Of a stretch of DNA of 35,126 nucleotides, positions 34,667-35,126 are shown piece after piece; position 1 is the first letter of the stretch; each line of letters begins with the position of its first letter. Source of the stretch: Ghiorsea sp. Its GTDB lineage: Bacteria > Pseudomonadota > Zetaproteobacteria > Mariprofundales > Mariprofundaceae. Location: NCBI GenBank assembly GCA_027055255.1, contig JALUNK010000086.1:1-35126 (forward strand), in the 5' to 3' direction. Under the pieces are notes generated by a model. The model worked only from the letters and a program-made list of their open reading frames with translations, ran no database searches and was not told the DNA's origin. Made by a program: the position numbers and the translations under genes.

Positions 34667-35126
34667 TTTCCCCAATCGCTTCAATGCTTTGCACAATAGC
34701 ACTGCTCTGAATCATATCCATACAAATAAAATTATCACAAGTTTTTTGAATACATGGCCCACACTCAGGCTTAGATTCCACATGAAAGTCTGTATCTCCA
34801 TGCGGCGCATTACGCTCGCAAGGCGTTGGCCCCCAAAAGCTTACCGTGGGTGTGCCTAAAGCTGACGCAAGGTGTAAAATCCCTGTATCTGCAGCAATCA
34901 CAGCATAACTTCTTTTAAAAAATGTGCACAATTCAGGTGTACTCAAGCGTTTGGGCAATACATATCCCAAACCTGCTTCGTTTAGCTGCTTTGCCTTGTC
35001 TTCTTCTTTTGCATTACCCCAACAGAATACAATAGAGAATCCTTTTTCTTTGAGCATGTTTCCTGTTTGAAGCCATGTTGCATCGGGCAGCTCTTTGGTG
35101 GCAAATGAGCCGCCAAGATTAAATAC
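34653..35126 (-). CDS. Glycosyltransferase family 9 (heptosyltransferase-like), C-terminal part
   Basis: Open to the window edge: VFNLGGSFATKELPDATWLQTGNMLKEKGFSIVFCWGNAKEE; STPELCTFFKRSYAVIAADTGILHLASALGTPTVSFWGPT. Confidence 0.9.
   Translation of the reverse strand, partial: VFNLGGSFATKELPDATWLQTGNMLKEKGFSIVFCWGNAKEEDKAKQLNEAGLGYVLPKRLSTPELCTFFKRSYAVIAADTGILHLASALGTPTVSFWGPTPCERNAPHGDTDFHVESKPECGPCIQKTCDNFICMDMIQSSAIVQSIEAIGENEHG

Noticed and set aside
1-35126. Search for CRISPR arrays, IS elements, integrases, toxin-antitoxin or phage-defence genes
   Set aside because: No regularly spaced repeats, transposase/integrase motifs or defence-type domains found by eye; gene content is housekeeping, signalling and envelope.

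Overview
The window reads as ordinary Gram-negative (proteobacterial) chromosome. The gene content (COQ7-family hydroxylase, CmoM, PilB-like ATPase with chemotaxis proteins, LPS-type genes) would fit a Zetaproteobacterium-like or other proteobacterial host, but this is inference only. Main blocks: (1) ~1-3.3 kb, a persulfide/sulfide-handling locus with four rhodanese genes, an ETHE1-like MBL-fold protein, a TauE/SafE permease, a DUF2892 protein and an ArsR/YgaV-like regulator, split into two units that each follow the same inverted repeat; (2) 3.3-7.1 kb, metabolic/housekeeping genes (cmoM, coq7-family, YgjP-like metalloprotease, SDR, PHP-type histidinol phosphatase); (3) 7.1-13.8 kb, a Chp-like chemosensory operon (hybrid CheA-REC, MCP, CheW) led by a PilB/GspE-type ATPase with a C-terminal receiver domain; (4) 13.9-20.1 kb, + strand MltD-like LysM transglycosylase, SBP lipoprotein, xseA, M23 peptidase, lone REC and SPOR protein; (5) SRP RNA and tRNA-Ser(GGA) on the - strand at 20.1-20.3 kb; (6) 20.4-35.1 kb, a class III cyclase, YihY/BrkB protein, THUMP methyltransferase and a large envelope polysaccharide/LPS cluster (two Wzy_C ligase-like proteins, OmpA lipoprotein, GT9, GT2, GT4, LTA-synthase-like enzyme, sialidase-like propeller protein, methyltransferase, DUF3108). 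I saw no CRISPR array, transposon or prophage. The most interesting items are the split, multi-rhodanese ygaVP-like locus with duplicated operators and the PilB-REC/Che operon. Neither is proven to be a new system from sequence alone.
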